Counted from the stretch's first letter, positions 7,293 to 16,937 are shown. The stretch is 23,151 nt of DNA from UBA11540 sp003445125 (GCA_937899435.1 CALBQG010000059.1:1-23151), one strand, 5' to 3'. Program-made: numbers and translations. The notes: generated from the letters alone by a model not told the origin.

Positions 7293-9263
7293 TTATTCTT
7301 TCGGTTCTTCGGTTTTTTCTTCCTCGTCTTGGGTCGGTTGCTGCACGGGAACGGAACCAAGCGGCGGCAACGGGTTTCCCTCCATGAGGCACTTGAATTC
7401 CTCACCGCTGAGTTTTTCGCGCTCCATCAGCGCTTTTGCCACCAGATGCAGTTGATCCATATGCTCGTTGAGAATTCCTTCACACTCACGGTATGCGTTA
7501 TCTACGAGTTTACGGACTTCTTCGTCAATCGTTGCGGCGATTTCTTCCGAATAATTGCGTCCGCTTCCCAAATCGCGTCCCAAAAACACCTCGTCGTGAT
7601 CTGTGCCGTACACAATCGGACCGAGTTTATCACTGAATCCGTAACGGGTGACCATATTCCGTGCAATATTTGTCGCACGTTCGATATCGTTGGAAGCACC
7701 GGTTGAAATATCCTTCAACACTAGTTTTTCTGCCACACGTCCGCCCAGCAAAACTACCACTTCTTCTTCCAGTTGGCGTTTTGACATAAAGCTCTTTTCT
7801 TCCGTGGGAAGGCTCATGGTATAGCCTCCCGCCATGCCGCGCGGAATGATCGAAATCTGGTGCACGGGATCTGTCAGTTCGCAATAATAGTGGCAGATCG
7901 CATGACCGCCTTCGTGATATGCGGTCAGTCGTTTGTCTTTTTCCGTGACCACATGGGACTTTTTCTCCGGTCCCGCAACCACTTTGATCGTTGCATCCTC
8001 GATATTCTTCATTGTGATGGCATGGAGCTTTTGACGCGCCGCCAAAAGTGCCGCTTCATTAAGAATATTTTCCAATTCCGCGCCGGTGAAGCCCGCCGTG
8101 GATTTCGCAATCACCGTCAGATCTACATCGGGCGCCAACGGTTTATTTCTTGCATGAACCTTCAGAATTTCTTCTCTTCCCTTGACATCCGGATATCCTA
8201 CGACAATCTGTCGGTCAAAACGTCCGGGGCGCAGCAGCGCGGGATCCAGAATATCCCTACGGTTGGTCGCCGCCATCACGATGACGCCGGTATTCACACC
8301 GAAACCGTCCATCTCTACCAGCAGCTGGTTCAGCGTCTGTTCACGCTCGTCATGTCCACCGCCGAGACCCGCACCGCGCTGTCTTCCGACCGCATCGATC
8401 TCGTCAATGAAAATGATACTGGGGGCTTCCTTTTTTGCCTGATCGAACAAATCACGCACACGGGAAGCGCCGACACCGACAAACATTTCCACGAAATCCG
8501 AACCGGAAATCGAGAAAAACGGAGCGTCCGCTTCCCCGGCGACTGCACGGGCAAGCAGGGTTTTACCGGTACCGGGAGGACCTACCAGCAGCACGCCTTT
8601 CGGAACACGCGCACCCAAATCGTTATATTTCTTCGGATTCTTCAGAAATTCCACGATTTCCTCAAGTTCCTCTTTTTCTTCGTCGGCACCTGCCACATCG
8701 GCAAACGTGGTTTTATTTTTATTGTCGGAAGCGGTTTTCAGCTTTGCCTTTCCGAAGCTCATGGCTCTTCCGGCACCGCCGCCTGCCGCCTGCCGCATGG
8801 TGAACACCCAGAATACAACCAACAGTCCGATCAGGATTACCGAGGGGATCATGCTCACCCACCACGGTGTCTCCGTTGCCCGTTCATAGTTGAAGACGAT
8901 CGGATTTTCCGGATTCGTCTGATTATAGGTTCTCACCAGTTCACGCGTATCATCCAAAAAAATGGAAACATTCGGAACCGCATAGACGACGGTGGTCTTG
9001 CTTTCATCCGTCTTTTGACGGACGGCAATTTTCATTTTGTAAAAGTCTTCCGGTACTGCATCGGTATCCACGGTCATGGTCAATTTTCCGCTGCCGAGAT
9101 TGACGGTATATTCCCGCACGCTTCCGGAATCGAACAGTGCCACAATCTCGGAATAATCCGGGGTTTTCGTCACCGGCTGACTGAACATCAGCGATGCGAA
9201 AACCAGCACGATCGCGGCAACCGCCACATAAATCAGCGCATTTCTTCGTTTACTGTTATGCAA
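7293..9263 (-). CDS. ftsH: ATP-dependent zinc metalloprotease FtsH
   Basis: This membrane-anchored AAA+ protease degrades misfolded membrane proteins and short-lived regulators. TM1 is at about 10-27 and TM2 at about 135-156, with the extracytoplasmic domain between them. The AAA module shows Walker A GPPGTGKT (228-235), Walker B IIFIDE (283-288) and the arginine-finger region RPGRFDR (345-351). The zinc site is HEGGH at 450-454, with the third ligand region in STGASNDI. I prefer the TTG at 9263 because GAGGTG stands 6 bases before it; a GTG at 9272 would overlap that SD and leave only a 2-base gap to an upstream GGTGA. The acidic tail (EEEKTEEPKE) is common in the family. It is the last gene of the operon, 34 bases after hpt, as in the Bacillus tilS-hprT-ftsH order. 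Confidence 0.96.
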   Translation of the reverse strand: MHNSKRRNALIYVAVAAIVLVFASLMFSQPVTKTPDYSEIVALFDSGSVREYTVNLGSGKLTMTVDTDAVPEDFYKMKIAVRQKTDESKTTVVYAVPNVSIFLDDTRELVRTYNQTNPENPIVFNYERATETPWWVSMIPSVILIGLLVVFWVFTMRQAAGGGAGRAMSFGKAKLKTASDNKNKTTFADVAGADEEKEELEEIVEFLKNPKKYNDLGARVPKGVLLVGPPGTGKTLLARAVAGEADAPFFSISGSDFVEMFVGVGASRVRDLFDQAKKEAPSIIFIDEIDAVGRQRGAGLGGGHDEREQTLNQLLVEMDGFGVNTGVIVMAATNRRDILDPALLRPGRFDRQIVVGYPDVKGREEILKVHARNKPLAPDVDLTVIAKSTAGFTGAELENILNEAALLAARQKLHAITMKNIEDATIKVVAGPEKKSHVVTEKDKRLTAYHEGGHAICHYYCELTDPVHQISIIPRGMAGGYTMSLPTEEKSFMSKRQLEEEVVVLLGGRVAEKLVLKDISTGASNDIERATNIARNMVTRYGFSDKLGPIVYGTDHDEVFLGRDLGSGRNYSEEIAATIDEEVRKLVDNAYRECEGILNEHMDQLHLVAKALMEREKLSGEEFKCLMEGNPLPPLGSVPVQQPTQDEEEKTEEPKE

Positions 9264-9297
9264 ACAAACCACCTCACCTATTGTTTATGTCTATCGC

Positions 9298-9837
9298 TTA
9301 TTTTGTGTAAACTTTCGGGTCCAAAATGCCGACATACGGCAGATTGCGGTATCTCTCCGCATAGTCAAGTCCGTAGCCCACCACAAATTCATCGGGGATC
9401 GTGAAGCCCTTATATTTCAATTCCAGCTCCACTTTATGTCTTTCCGGCTTATCCAGAAGCGAACAAATTGCCACACTGGCAGGACCTCTTGCCTTCAGTA
9501 TTTCCATGAGGTAGCTCAGCGTCATACCGCTGTCCAAAATGTCCTCCACGATCAAAAGATCATAACCGGCAATGTTCACGTCCAAGTCTTTTAATATTTT
9601 AACCACACCGGACGTTTTTACACCGCTTCCGTAACTGGAAACCGACATAAAATCGATACGTGTCGGAATGGTTATGGCACGCATCAGATCTGCCATAAAT
9701 ACCACGGAGCCTTTCAGCACGCTGACCAGCAGCAGCTTTTTGTCGGCATAATCCTTGCTGATCTGTGCACCGATCTCCGTGACACGTTCCTTTAATTCCT
9801 GCTCATTGATAAGAACCTTGCAAATATCGCCTGTCAT
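9298..9837 (-). CDS. hpt: Hypoxanthine phosphoribosyltransferase
   Basis: The 179-residue cytoplasmic enzyme salvages hypoxanthine and guanine to IMP and GMP using PRPP. Visible sites are the LKG loop (41-43), SSYGSG (67-72), the PRPP-binding VEDILDSGMTL (97-107), LLDKPERR-type segment LLDKPERHKV, and the C-terminal VGYGLDYAERYRNLPYVG of the purine site. Length is normal. The start codon overlaps the tilS stop as ATGA (9834-9837), showing translational coupling. The tilS-hpt pairing is conserved in Bacillota, where the two gene products have been reported to be linked with FtsH expression in Bacillus. Confidence 0.96.
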   Translation of the reverse strand: MTGDICKVLINEQELKERVTEIGAQISKDYADKKLLLVSVLKGSVVFMADLMRAITIPTRIDFMSVSSYGSGVKTSGVVKILKDLDVNIAGYDLLIVEDILDSGMTLSYLMEILKARGPASVAICSLLDKPERHKVELELKYKGFTIPDEFVVGYGLDYAERYRNLPYVGILDPKVYTK

Positions 9838-11192
9838 TTTTTACCGTCCTCCGTCTTTTCATCAAACACAACCGTCAGCATACGCCGCGTGTTTTCGTCA
9901 GCACAGCACCGCTGATCACATCCGAACCCTTCCACCCACAAAATTCCGTTTTCATCGGCAAGCACCGTCAGACGGCTTCGCTGCGAAAGAGGAATTTTCT
10001 TTTCGTTGAAAAGTTTTTTCAGACTTTTGGTCATCGGATTACTTGCCAAACGCACGCAATCCCCGTTTTTGCGGGAGCGTATTACCAAACCATGTGTTAT
10101 TTTATCATAATCCATGTATTTTTTTAAGACCTTTTGATTAACTTTTTTTGAATTTATGACATTTTCTCCGTCAATCACGGTCAATTTGACTTTTTTTGTT
10201 CCGGACACGGGCATCCATTCTCCGATGACCGCCGGAAATTCAAACGGAGTTCCTTCCTTTTCTTCGGCGTTCACCGAAAGCACTCCGTTTTTTACGGAAA
10301 CATTGCGGTTTCCGTCCACGCTGAGTTTTCCCCTGCCGTCCGAAAGCATTTTTTCCACCGCGCACAAGCGCGCATATTCCACGGCTACTTCATGCTGTTT
10401 CAGAATTTCGGCAACGGCACGCCGCCGAAGCGACAACGGAAGTTCATTGAGTTTTTCGCAGGAAAAGCCGCCGTCGAGCTTTGCGGAATCCAACGCCCGA
10501 CAAGTCTCGCTTTCCAGAAATTTCTCGTCCGTCAGCAAGGCTTCCTGCATCCGCCGAACGGTCTTTGCAATCTGCGGATTTTCGGATTGCAGAAGCGGAA
10601 CCAACCGATGTCGGATCCGATTGCGGGTGTAGTTGTCACTGTCATTGGTACTGTCGGTCACATAACACCAATGCTGTGTCTGGCAATATGTTCTGACCTC
10701 CTGTGCCGTGCAGTCGATCAGCGGACGCACATACTTTCCGCGCGTCGGAGCAATGCCGCACAAGCCTTTAAGCGCCGTCCCGCGCATCAGATTCCACAAG
10801 GTGGTTTCCATACTGTCGTCGGCGGTATGCGCAGTGGCAACCTTGCCCTCCAGCCGATCAAACGCCTCATACCGCAAGCGGCGCGCACAGGTTTCCTCGG
10901 ATTCTTTCGTGCGAAGGCCTTCCCCCCGCACATCCACGCAGAACACCCGAAGTGAAATCTCCAGCTCCGCACACAGCTTTTCGCAGAACTCTCGGTCGCG
11001 TTCCGATTCTTCCCCGCGAAGCTGATGATTGACATGACAGGCGGAAAACGTGAAATTCATTTCCTTCTGCAAATCCTTCAGCAAATGCAGCAGACAAACC
11101 GAATCCGCGCCGCCCGAAAGAGCGGCAATTATATGATCCCCGCTTTGGATCATTCCATATTTTTCAATCGCGAGCTGCACTTTATTCTTCAC
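9834..11192 (-). CDS. tilS: tRNA(Ile)-lysidine synthetase
   Basis: This 452-residue PP-loop ATPase attaches lysine to C34 of the CAU-anticodon tRNA(Ile), switching it from Met to Ile decoding; it is essential in most bacteria. The PP-loop SGGADS is at 26-31, followed by HVNHQLRGEES and the motif AHTADDSMETTLWNLMRGT. The C-terminal part (about 370-452) fits the TilS substrate-binding domains. I chose the GTG at 11192, which gives the family N-terminus (KNKVQLAIEKYGMIQSGD), with GGAG 10 bases upstream and an 11-base overlap with dnaB. The frame is open further upstream, but only within dnaB. A second GTG at 11180 is possible. The gene overlaps hpt downstream. Confidence 0.93.
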   Translation of the reverse strand: MKNKVQLAIEKYGMIQSGDHIIAALSGGADSVCLLHLLKDLQKEMNFTFSACHVNHQLRGEESERDREFCEKLCAELEISLRVFCVDVRGEGLRTKESEETCARRLRYEAFDRLEGKVATAHTADDSMETTLWNLMRGTALKGLCGIAPTRGKYVRPLIDCTAQEVRTYCQTQHWCYVTDSTNDSDNYTRNRIRHRLVPLLQSENPQIAKTVRRMQEALLTDEKFLESETCRALDSAKLDGGFSCEKLNELPLSLRRRAVAEILKQHEVAVEYARLCAVEKMLSDGRGKLSVDGNRNVSVKNGVLSVNAEEKEGTPFEFPAVIGEWMPVSGTKKVKLTVIDGENVINSKKVNQKVLKKYMDYDKITHGLVIRSRKNGDCVRLASNPMTKSLKKLFNEKKIPLSQRSRLTVLADENGILWVEGFGCDQRCCADENTRRMLTVVFDEKTEDGKK

Positions 11193-12522
11193 TGCGGAAT
11201 GTCTCCAAACTGGAAAATTTCGTGAATCTTCCTTCCCACGACAATTTAATAGTGGGAGTTTCACCGTGACGGTTTTTGCCGATGATACATTCGGCAATGT
11301 TCGGGTCACCGGTTTCCTTGTTATAATACGCCTCGCGGTAAAGGAACATGACAATATCGGCATCCTGCTCGATTGATCCCGATTCACGCAGATCGGACAG
11401 CACCGGGCGGTTTCCTCCCTCTCGTTTATCCGACGCACGGGACAACTGGGACAGCACAATGACCGGCACATCCAGTTCCTTCGCCATTCCCTTCAAGGAT
11501 TTGGTGATCTCACTGACCTCCTGCACACGGTTTTCTATGCGGCGAACAGAACCCATCAGCTGCAAATAGTCAATGACAATCAGCCCCAGATTTTTCAGGC
11601 GGCGCGTTTTTGCTTTGACTTCCGCCACATTGATACCGGCGGTATCGTCAATATACAGATTTGCCTTGGAAAGCGTTTCGGCATTCACCGCAATGCGTTC
11701 CCAATCGTCCGTGGAAAGCTCACCGGTGCGCAGGGCGCTGCTGGTGACGCGTGCTTCCGAGGACAACAGGCGCAGAGCAATCTGTTCTTTGGACATTTCC
11801 AAAGAAAACACCGCCACATCCTTTCCGCTTTTTGAAGCCACATTGGTGGCAATATTCATCGCAAAACTGGTTTTTCCCATACCGGGGCGTGCCGCCAGAA
11901 TCAACAAATCCGACTTATTGAGTCCCATAATCGCCCGATCGAGATCGGCAAATCCGGACGGTGTTCCTTTATACTCGGAATTGTCGTCGGCACTGAGTTT
12001 CTGGAGTTTATCATATGTGGAAATCAGAATTTCATCGATGCGCGTCAGACCGTTGGCTTCTTTTCCCTGACGGATATCATAGATTTTCTGTTCCACCTGA
12101 TCCAGCAGGCTTTTCGGATCCTCCTGCCCCTGCGACACATTGGTATTGATTTCCTGGGCAATCAGAAGCAGTTTGCGAAGGTAGGCTTTTTCCTGCACGA
12201 TCAGCGCATAGTTTCTGACATTGGACACCGACGGTACAATCTGCGCCAACGAAGTCAGATAGACCTTTGCTGCTTCATCAGTTTCAAAAATTCCGGCGTT
12301 TTTCACTGCTTCCAGAATGGTGATGGTATCCGCCGCCGCGCCCGACACGAACATCCGCATCATGATGGCAAAAATTTCCTGATGGCTTTTTCGATAAAAG
12401 CTCTCAGCGGAAATGTACTGCATCACTTCGGATATGCAGGAAAAATCAAGCAGAATACATCCCAGAACGGACTGTTCCGCTTCCAACGAATAAGGGGCGT
12501 TTTCCGTTGTTATGTTCTCCAC
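11182..12522 (-). CDS. dnaB: Replicative DNA helicase (DnaB family)
   Basis: The 446-residue protein is the hexameric helicase that unwinds DNA at the replication fork (called DnaC in Bacillus). The N-terminal domain begins SLEAEQSVLGCILLD. The RecA-like domain has Walker A ARPGMGKTSFAMNIA near 206-220, FSLEMSKEQIALRLL, Walker B LIVIDYLQLM near 313-322, the LSQLSRASDKREGG segment, and DLRESGSIEQDADIVMFLYR near the C-terminus. No intein is present. The start is a GTG at 12522 with GGTGGG about 5 bases upstream, 16 bases after the rplI stop. The gdpP-rplI-dnaB order is conserved in Bacillota. Confidence 0.96.
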   Translation of the reverse strand: MENITTENAPYSLEAEQSVLGCILLDFSCISEVMQYISAESFYRKSHQEIFAIMMRMFVSGAAADTITILEAVKNAGIFETDEAAKVYLTSLAQIVPSVSNVRNYALIVQEKAYLRKLLLIAQEINTNVSQGQEDPKSLLDQVEQKIYDIRQGKEANGLTRIDEILISTYDKLQKLSADDNSEYKGTPSGFADLDRAIMGLNKSDLLILAARPGMGKTSFAMNIATNVASKSGKDVAVFSLEMSKEQIALRLLSSEARVTSSALRTGELSTDDWERIAVNAETLSKANLYIDDTAGINVAEVKAKTRRLKNLGLIVIDYLQLMGSVRRIENRVQEVSEITKSLKGMAKELDVPVIVLSQLSRASDKREGGNRPVLSDLRESGSIEQDADIVMFLYREAYYNKETGDPNIAECIIGKNRHGETPTIKLSWEGRFTKFSSLETFRSEE

Positions 12523-12538
12523 CGTATCCCACCGTTTC

Positions 12539-12982
12539 TTATTCTTTTACCATGACCTGGCATTTAGCTGTCACGCCGTTGTAAAGCTTGATTTCCACGG
12601 CGTATGTACCGAAGGTTTTGATGTCGTTTTCAAGCACGATTTTTTTCTTGTCGATAGTCGTGGAAAATTTTCGATTGATCTCTTCGGCAATTTCCTTGGA
12701 AGTGATCGAGCCGAACAGTCTGCCGCCCGTACCACCTTTGGCGGTCAGTTCCACGGTTTTGCCGTCGATCTTCTTTGCGGTTTCTTTTGCCTGTGCAAGT
12801 TCGATTTCCTCTTTGTGTTTCTTTGCCTGTTCTTTATTTTTCAGGTCGTTCATCGCGGTTGAAGTTGCTTCGATTGCCAGCCCTTTTTTCAACAGAAAGT
12901 TGCGCGCATAGCCATCCGATACTTCTACCAGTTGCCCCGCTTTGCCGCTTCCCTTTACATCTGCTTTCAAGATAACCTTCAT
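12539..12982 (-). CDS. rplI: 50S ribosomal protein L9
   Basis: The 147-residue protein has the L9 layout: N-terminal rRNA-binding domain with the family signature (KAGQLVEVSDGYARNFLLKK, 14-33), a long charged connecting helix (about 41-75, KNKEQAKKHKEEIELAQAKE), and a C-terminal domain (LFGSITSKEIAEEI to the end). It binds 23S rRNA near the L1 stalk and affects frame maintenance. The ATG at 12982 has a strong SD (GAGGAAT) upstream and lies 12 bases after gdpP. Only this gene and hpt in the operon have ATG starts. Confidence 0.97.
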   Translation of the reverse strand: MKVILKADVKGSGKAGQLVEVSDGYARNFLLKKGLAIEATSTAMNDLKNKEQAKKHKEEIELAQAKETAKKIDGKTVELTAKGGTGGRLFGSITSKEIAEEINRKFSTTIDKKKIVLENDIKTFGTYAVEIKLYNGVTAKCQVMVKE

Positions 12983-12994
12983 TTGAATTCCTCC

Positions 12995-14971
12995 TCAGGA
13001 TTTTTTCTGATTCTCGTAATACCGGTCAATCGCTGCCAGCAATTTAGCCTTTGCCTCATCAAGCGATTCTCCCACAAGCTGTGCGCCCGCCATGGTCAGA
13101 TGACCGCCGCCGCCGAGAGTTTCCAGTATCAGCTGTACATTAATTTCACCCAGTGAACGTCCGGACAGCGACACCTGAGTGCCGTCATCGAACATCACGA
13201 AGGACGCATCCACATTACTGATTCCCAAGAGTTCGTCCGCCGCCTGTGCGGTAATCACCCGCATATCGGTAGTATCCTCTTCCCGGTACACGGCAATGGC
13301 GCAGCGGCGATAAATTTCCGCGGAAGACACCAGCCGCGTTTTTCTCTGATAGGACTCCATGGAATTGGCAAACATCTTGCGCACTTCCACCGTATCGGCA
13401 CCGAGGCGTTTTAAATATGCCGCCGCTTCAAAGGTGCGCACACCGGTTTTCAGCACGAAATTCTTGGTATCCAGCATAATACCTGCCAAAAGGCACTCTG
13501 CCTCATTTTTGCCGATATTTTTGCGCTCATTCATGTACTGCACCAGTTCCGTCACCATTTCCGCTGCGGAAGAAGCGTAGGGTTCATGATAGAAAATTAC
13601 CGCATTATCAATATGATCCACGCTCTTGCGGTGATGGTCGATCACAACCACCGTTTTGCACGCTTTATAAATTTCCTGAGACTCCACAAAATGCTTGATA
13701 TGGGTATCCACCACGACCAGCAGTGTTTTTTTCGTGATCACGGTCATAACTTCGTTGGGATGATAAAAAAGATCAGTCACACCACGCTCCCGCATCATAC
13801 GGATCAGCGGCTGCGCCAGGCACTTGCTTTCATCAACCGCCACATAAGACATTTTTCCCATCTGCCGAACCGCCTGTGCCAGTCCGACCGCAGAACCGAT
13901 GGCGTCCAGGTCACCGAAGGTATGTCCCATAATCACCACATTATCCGCCGCATTGATCAGCTCGCACAATGCCGAAGCCACAATCCGTGCCTTGACCTTC
14001 GTGCGTTTTTCCACGCCCTTGGACACGCCGCCGAAAAACTCATAGCCGTTTTCGGTTTTGACCGCCGCCTGATCGCCGCCACGTCCCAGACACATATCCA
14101 ACGCCTGACGTGCGAAATGTTCGGATTCACTGTATCCGGCGCCTCCGCGGCCTACGCCGATTGAAAGCGTTGCCTGCATTCTGCCGCCCGCCACTACGTT
14201 TCGGACACGGTCAAGAATCTCGAATTTGTTTTCGATCATCTTTTTTATGTACCGTTCCTCCACCACGGCAATCATTTTATCGCGCTCGTACTTTTTCACC
14301 AAGCCGCCCGCCTGTGTGACGTACCGCTCGATTGCCAGTTCGATTTCACCGATCACCTGGGACTTTTCGCTGTCCGTGGCGTTCTGCACCAATTCTTCAT
14401 AGTTATCGATCACGAACATCAGCACGGAGGGACGGGTATCAAAATATTCCTGATAATATTTTTTCAATTCGGTATTTTCGGCAAAGTAAAACAGAATTTT
14501 TGTATCCGTCTGCGTAGAGGCTTTGACGGCATAAACCGTGTATTTTTTGTTCAGATACGCTGCCTCTTCTTTTCCGGAAACAAAATCCTCCTCCGAGAAC
14601 TTCATTCCGCCGCACATCGTGCGGATGCTTTCCCCGTAAGCATCCCGACCATCCAGCACCTGTACGCGGAAGTTTTCGCTGTACCAGACAATTTCACCCT
14701 TTTGATTAGTGACTGCCACGGGAAGCGGATAGCGGTTCATCAGATCCAGATCGCCCGCTTTTAATGCGTGCGACACCGTCTGCAGCAACCGGAACACGCG
14801 GCGATTGGCGGAAAGGCTGTACAGCAGCACTCCCGCCACCGCAAGGAGCAGGATCGCAAGCTGCACCCAAAACAGGGTTCGATCCGCAAAATACATCATG
14901 CCCGTAAACGCCGCCAACACAAGCAGCAGTGCCAGAATTGCGGGCTTTTGAAACAACGTATTCTTATTCAC
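12995..14971 (-). CDS. gdpP: Cyclic-di-AMP phosphodiesterase GdpP (DHH family)
   Basis: The 658-residue protein hydrolyses c-di-AMP, the messenger that controls potassium, osmotic balance and wall stress. Two N-terminal membrane helices (about 11-27 and 34-52) are followed by a PAS-like domain (about 60-150), a degenerate GGDEF domain (about 180-300, no GGDEF motif; VLMFVIDNYEELVQN begins it), then DHH (GHTFGDLDAIGS near 345, VVDTH, IDHHRKS near 443, GIMLDTKNF) and DHHA1 with GGGGHLTMAGA near 618. All metal-binding motifs appear intact. The start is a GTG at 14971 with ACAGGAGG 9 bases upstream, 22 bases after rnjA. Same order as Bacillus yybT-rplI-dnaC. Confidence 0.95.
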   Translation of the reverse strand: MNKNTLFQKPAILALLLVLAAFTGMMYFADRTLFWVQLAILLLAVAGVLLYSLSANRRVFRLLQTVSHALKAGDLDLMNRYPLPVAVTNQKGEIVWYSENFRVQVLDGRDAYGESIRTMCGGMKFSEEDFVSGKEEAAYLNKKYTVYAVKASTQTDTKILFYFAENTELKKYYQEYFDTRPSVLMFVIDNYEELVQNATDSEKSQVIGEIELAIERYVTQAGGLVKKYERDKMIAVVEERYIKKMIENKFEILDRVRNVVAGGRMQATLSIGVGRGGAGYSESEHFARQALDMCLGRGGDQAAVKTENGYEFFGGVSKGVEKRTKVKARIVASALCELINAADNVVIMGHTFGDLDAIGSAVGLAQAVRQMGKMSYVAVDESKCLAQPLIRMMRERGVTDLFYHPNEVMTVITKKTLLVVVDTHIKHFVESQEIYKACKTVVVIDHHRKSVDHIDNAVIFYHEPYASSAAEMVTELVQYMNERKNIGKNEAECLLAGIMLDTKNFVLKTGVRTFEAAAYLKRLGADTVEVRKMFANSMESYQRKTRLVSSAEIYRRCAIAVYREEDTTDMRVITAQAADELLGISNVDASFVMFDDGTQVSLSGRSLGEINVQLILETLGGGGHLTMAGAQLVGESLDEAKAKLLAAIDRYYENQKKS

Positions 14972-14993
14972 GCCCCAAAACCTCCTGTCGGTT

Positions 14994-16877
14994 TCAGATC
15001 TCCATAATTACGGGAAGAATCATCGGACTGCGCTGCGTCTGTTTATACACAAACTGCGAAAGCGCATCCTTGACCACCACTTTGATGTTTCCCCAATCGC
15101 GGATATTCTTTTCCGTACACTGGGACAAGGCTTCCTTCACCACGTGTTTTGCTTCTTCCATCAGTGCTTCCGACTCACGGACATAAACGAAGCCGCGGGA
15201 AACAATATCCGGTCCCGCAAGCACTTCTCCGGTGAAGGAATCGATGGTTGTCACGATGACGATCAATCCGTCCTGTGCCAGATGCTTACGGTCGCGAAGC
15301 ACAATGCTTCCGACATCGCCGACGCCCAAGCCGTCCACGAGCACACGTCCCGCGGGCACATTTCCGGTGATCTTCATATCCACACCGTCGGTCTCAATCA
15401 CATTGCCGATACTGCCGATCAGCACATTTTCCGGTGAAATTCCCATATTGACCGCCAGCTGTGCGTGTTTTTTCAGGTGCTTATACTCGCCGTGCACCGG
15501 AAGGAAAAACTTCGGCTTTGTCAGACCGATCATCATTTTCAGTTCATCCTGGCAGGCGTGACCGGAGACGTGCACTTCATACATTTTTTCATAGATTACT
15601 TCGGCTCCGAGCTTCAACAGTTCATTGACCACACGATCCACCAATTTTTCGTTTCCGGGAATCGGCGTGGCGGAAATGATGATGAAGTCGCGGGAAGTGA
15701 CCTCCACCTTACGGTGTTCGCCCATTGCCATACGGGAGAGAGCCGACATCGGTTCGCCCTGACTTCCCGTGGTGATGATCACCATTTTTTCCGGCGGATA
15801 TTTCCCGATCTGATCGATATCCACCAGCACTCCCTGCGGAATCTTCAAATAGCCGAGTTCCATGGCAATACTGACCACGTTGAGCATACTTCTTCCCGAC
15901 AGGGCGATTCTGCGTCCGGTTTTCACTGCCAGATCGACGATCTGCTGAATACGCAGAATGTTCGTCGAGAACGAAGCGATAATCATGCGGCGGTCGCCCG
16001 CTCGCTGGAACAGCGTTTCAAACGATTCGCCGACTTTCCGTTCACTGGGGGTGGAGCCGGGACGTTCGGCATTCGTGGAATCGGACAGCAGCGCCAGCAC
16101 GCCCTGTGTTCCCAACTCTCCGAACCGCGCCAGATCGATCATATTGCCGTCAATCGGCGTATAATCCACCTTGAAGTCTCCGGTCTGAATAATCACGCCT
16201 GCGGGAGTGGTGATTGCCAGCGCAAACGCACCGGGAACCGAATGGTTGACCGTAATGGTCTCCACGGACATACAGCCGAGTTTGATCTTGGCATGAGCCT
16301 CCACCACGTTGATTTTCACCGTGGCGAGCAGCCCGTGTTCCTTCAGTTTTGCCTCGATCAGTCCGGCAGTCAGCTTCGACGCATACACCGGCACATTGAC
16401 CCGTTTGAGCAAGTATGCCAGACCGCCGATATGATCCTCATGACCGTGTGTAATAACGATACCGCGCACACGGTCGGCATTGTTTTCAATATACGTGAAA
16501 TCCGGAATCACGATATCCACGCCGAGCATATCGTCATCCGGGAACGCCAGTCCGCAGTCCACAATAAAAATATCGTTCTGGCACTCGTAGGCGGTCATAT
16601 TCTTTCCGATTTCATCCAAACCGCCCAACGGAATGATTTTCACGGGTGTTTTGCGAACCTCGCGCCGCTTATGGTTTTTCTTCGGTGCCGTTTTTTTCTC
16701 AGGCACTTCCTTTTTTGCCGCAGGTGCATTCTTCTTTTCGGGTTTCTGAGAAGCGGGAGCTGTTTTTTGTTTGTCGCCCGCTTTCCGATTGCGGTTTCCG
16801 TTGTAATACCGTCTTCCTGAATTTTTCTTCTTTTCCGTAGTTTGACCGTTTTGTGTACTCTTTTCTTCTTGTGTCAC
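14994..16877 (-). CDS. rnjA: Ribonuclease J
   Basis: This 627-residue metallo-beta-lactamase/beta-CASP nuclease does 5'-3' exonucleolytic and endonucleolytic mRNA decay and rRNA processing. The catalytic HGHEDH is at 144-149, preceded by PLGGLDEIGKNM (83-94) and VDCGLAFPDDDMLGVD. The beta-CASP region contains SGHA and the PVHGEYKHL segment; a C-terminal domain ends in LPVIMEI. Residues 1-76 form a Lys/Pro/Asn-rich, probably disordered extension absent from Bacillus RNase J1. The start is a GTG at 16877; AAGGAA lies 11 bases upstream, a longish spacing, and no ATG occurs before the catalytic core. RNase J1 or J2 role cannot be told, so the symbol is by family. First gene of the operon. Confidence 0.93.
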   Translation of the reverse strand: MTQEEKSTQNGQTTEKKKNSGRRYYNGNRNRKAGDKQKTAPASQKPEKKNAPAAKKEVPEKKTAPKKNHKRREVRKTPVKIIPLGGLDEIGKNMTAYECQNDIFIVDCGLAFPDDDMLGVDIVIPDFTYIENNADRVRGIVITHGHEDHIGGLAYLLKRVNVPVYASKLTAGLIEAKLKEHGLLATVKINVVEAHAKIKLGCMSVETITVNHSVPGAFALAITTPAGVIIQTGDFKVDYTPIDGNMIDLARFGELGTQGVLALLSDSTNAERPGSTPSERKVGESFETLFQRAGDRRMIIASFSTNILRIQQIVDLAVKTGRRIALSGRSMLNVVSIAMELGYLKIPQGVLVDIDQIGKYPPEKMVIITTGSQGEPMSALSRMAMGEHRKVEVTSRDFIIISATPIPGNEKLVDRVVNELLKLGAEVIYEKMYEVHVSGHACQDELKMMIGLTKPKFFLPVHGEYKHLKKHAQLAVNMGISPENVLIGSIGNVIETDGVDMKITGNVPAGRVLVDGLGVGDVGSIVLRDRKHLAQDGLIVIVTTIDSFTGEVLAGPDIVSRGFVYVRESEALMEEAKHVVKEALSQCTEKNIRDWGNIKVVVKDALSQFVYKQTQRSPMILPVIMEI

Positions 16878-16937
16878 TCGTCTCTTGTTTCCTTTCGTTT
16901 ATTTACGGCTCCTGCCGCTAATGATATATGTATTCCG

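Noticed and set aside
7903..7920. HEGGH in place of HEAGH in FtsH as an altered active site
   Set aside because: The HExxH ligands and catalytic Glu are kept; an Ala-to-Gly change is conservative.
7860..9404. Open frame of 514 codons on the plus strand opposite ftsH
   Set aside because: Antisense shadow of a well-supported gene; its His/Arg-rich product has no domain pattern and no suitable SD context.
11193..11471. N-terminal extension of tilS into dnaB
   Set aside because: The translation here lies fully inside dnaB in another frame and does not resemble TilS; the GTG at 11192 gives the family N-terminus.
15465..16820. Open frame of 451 codons opposite rnjA
   Set aside because: Antisense shadow with low-complexity His/Asp/Arg-rich translation.
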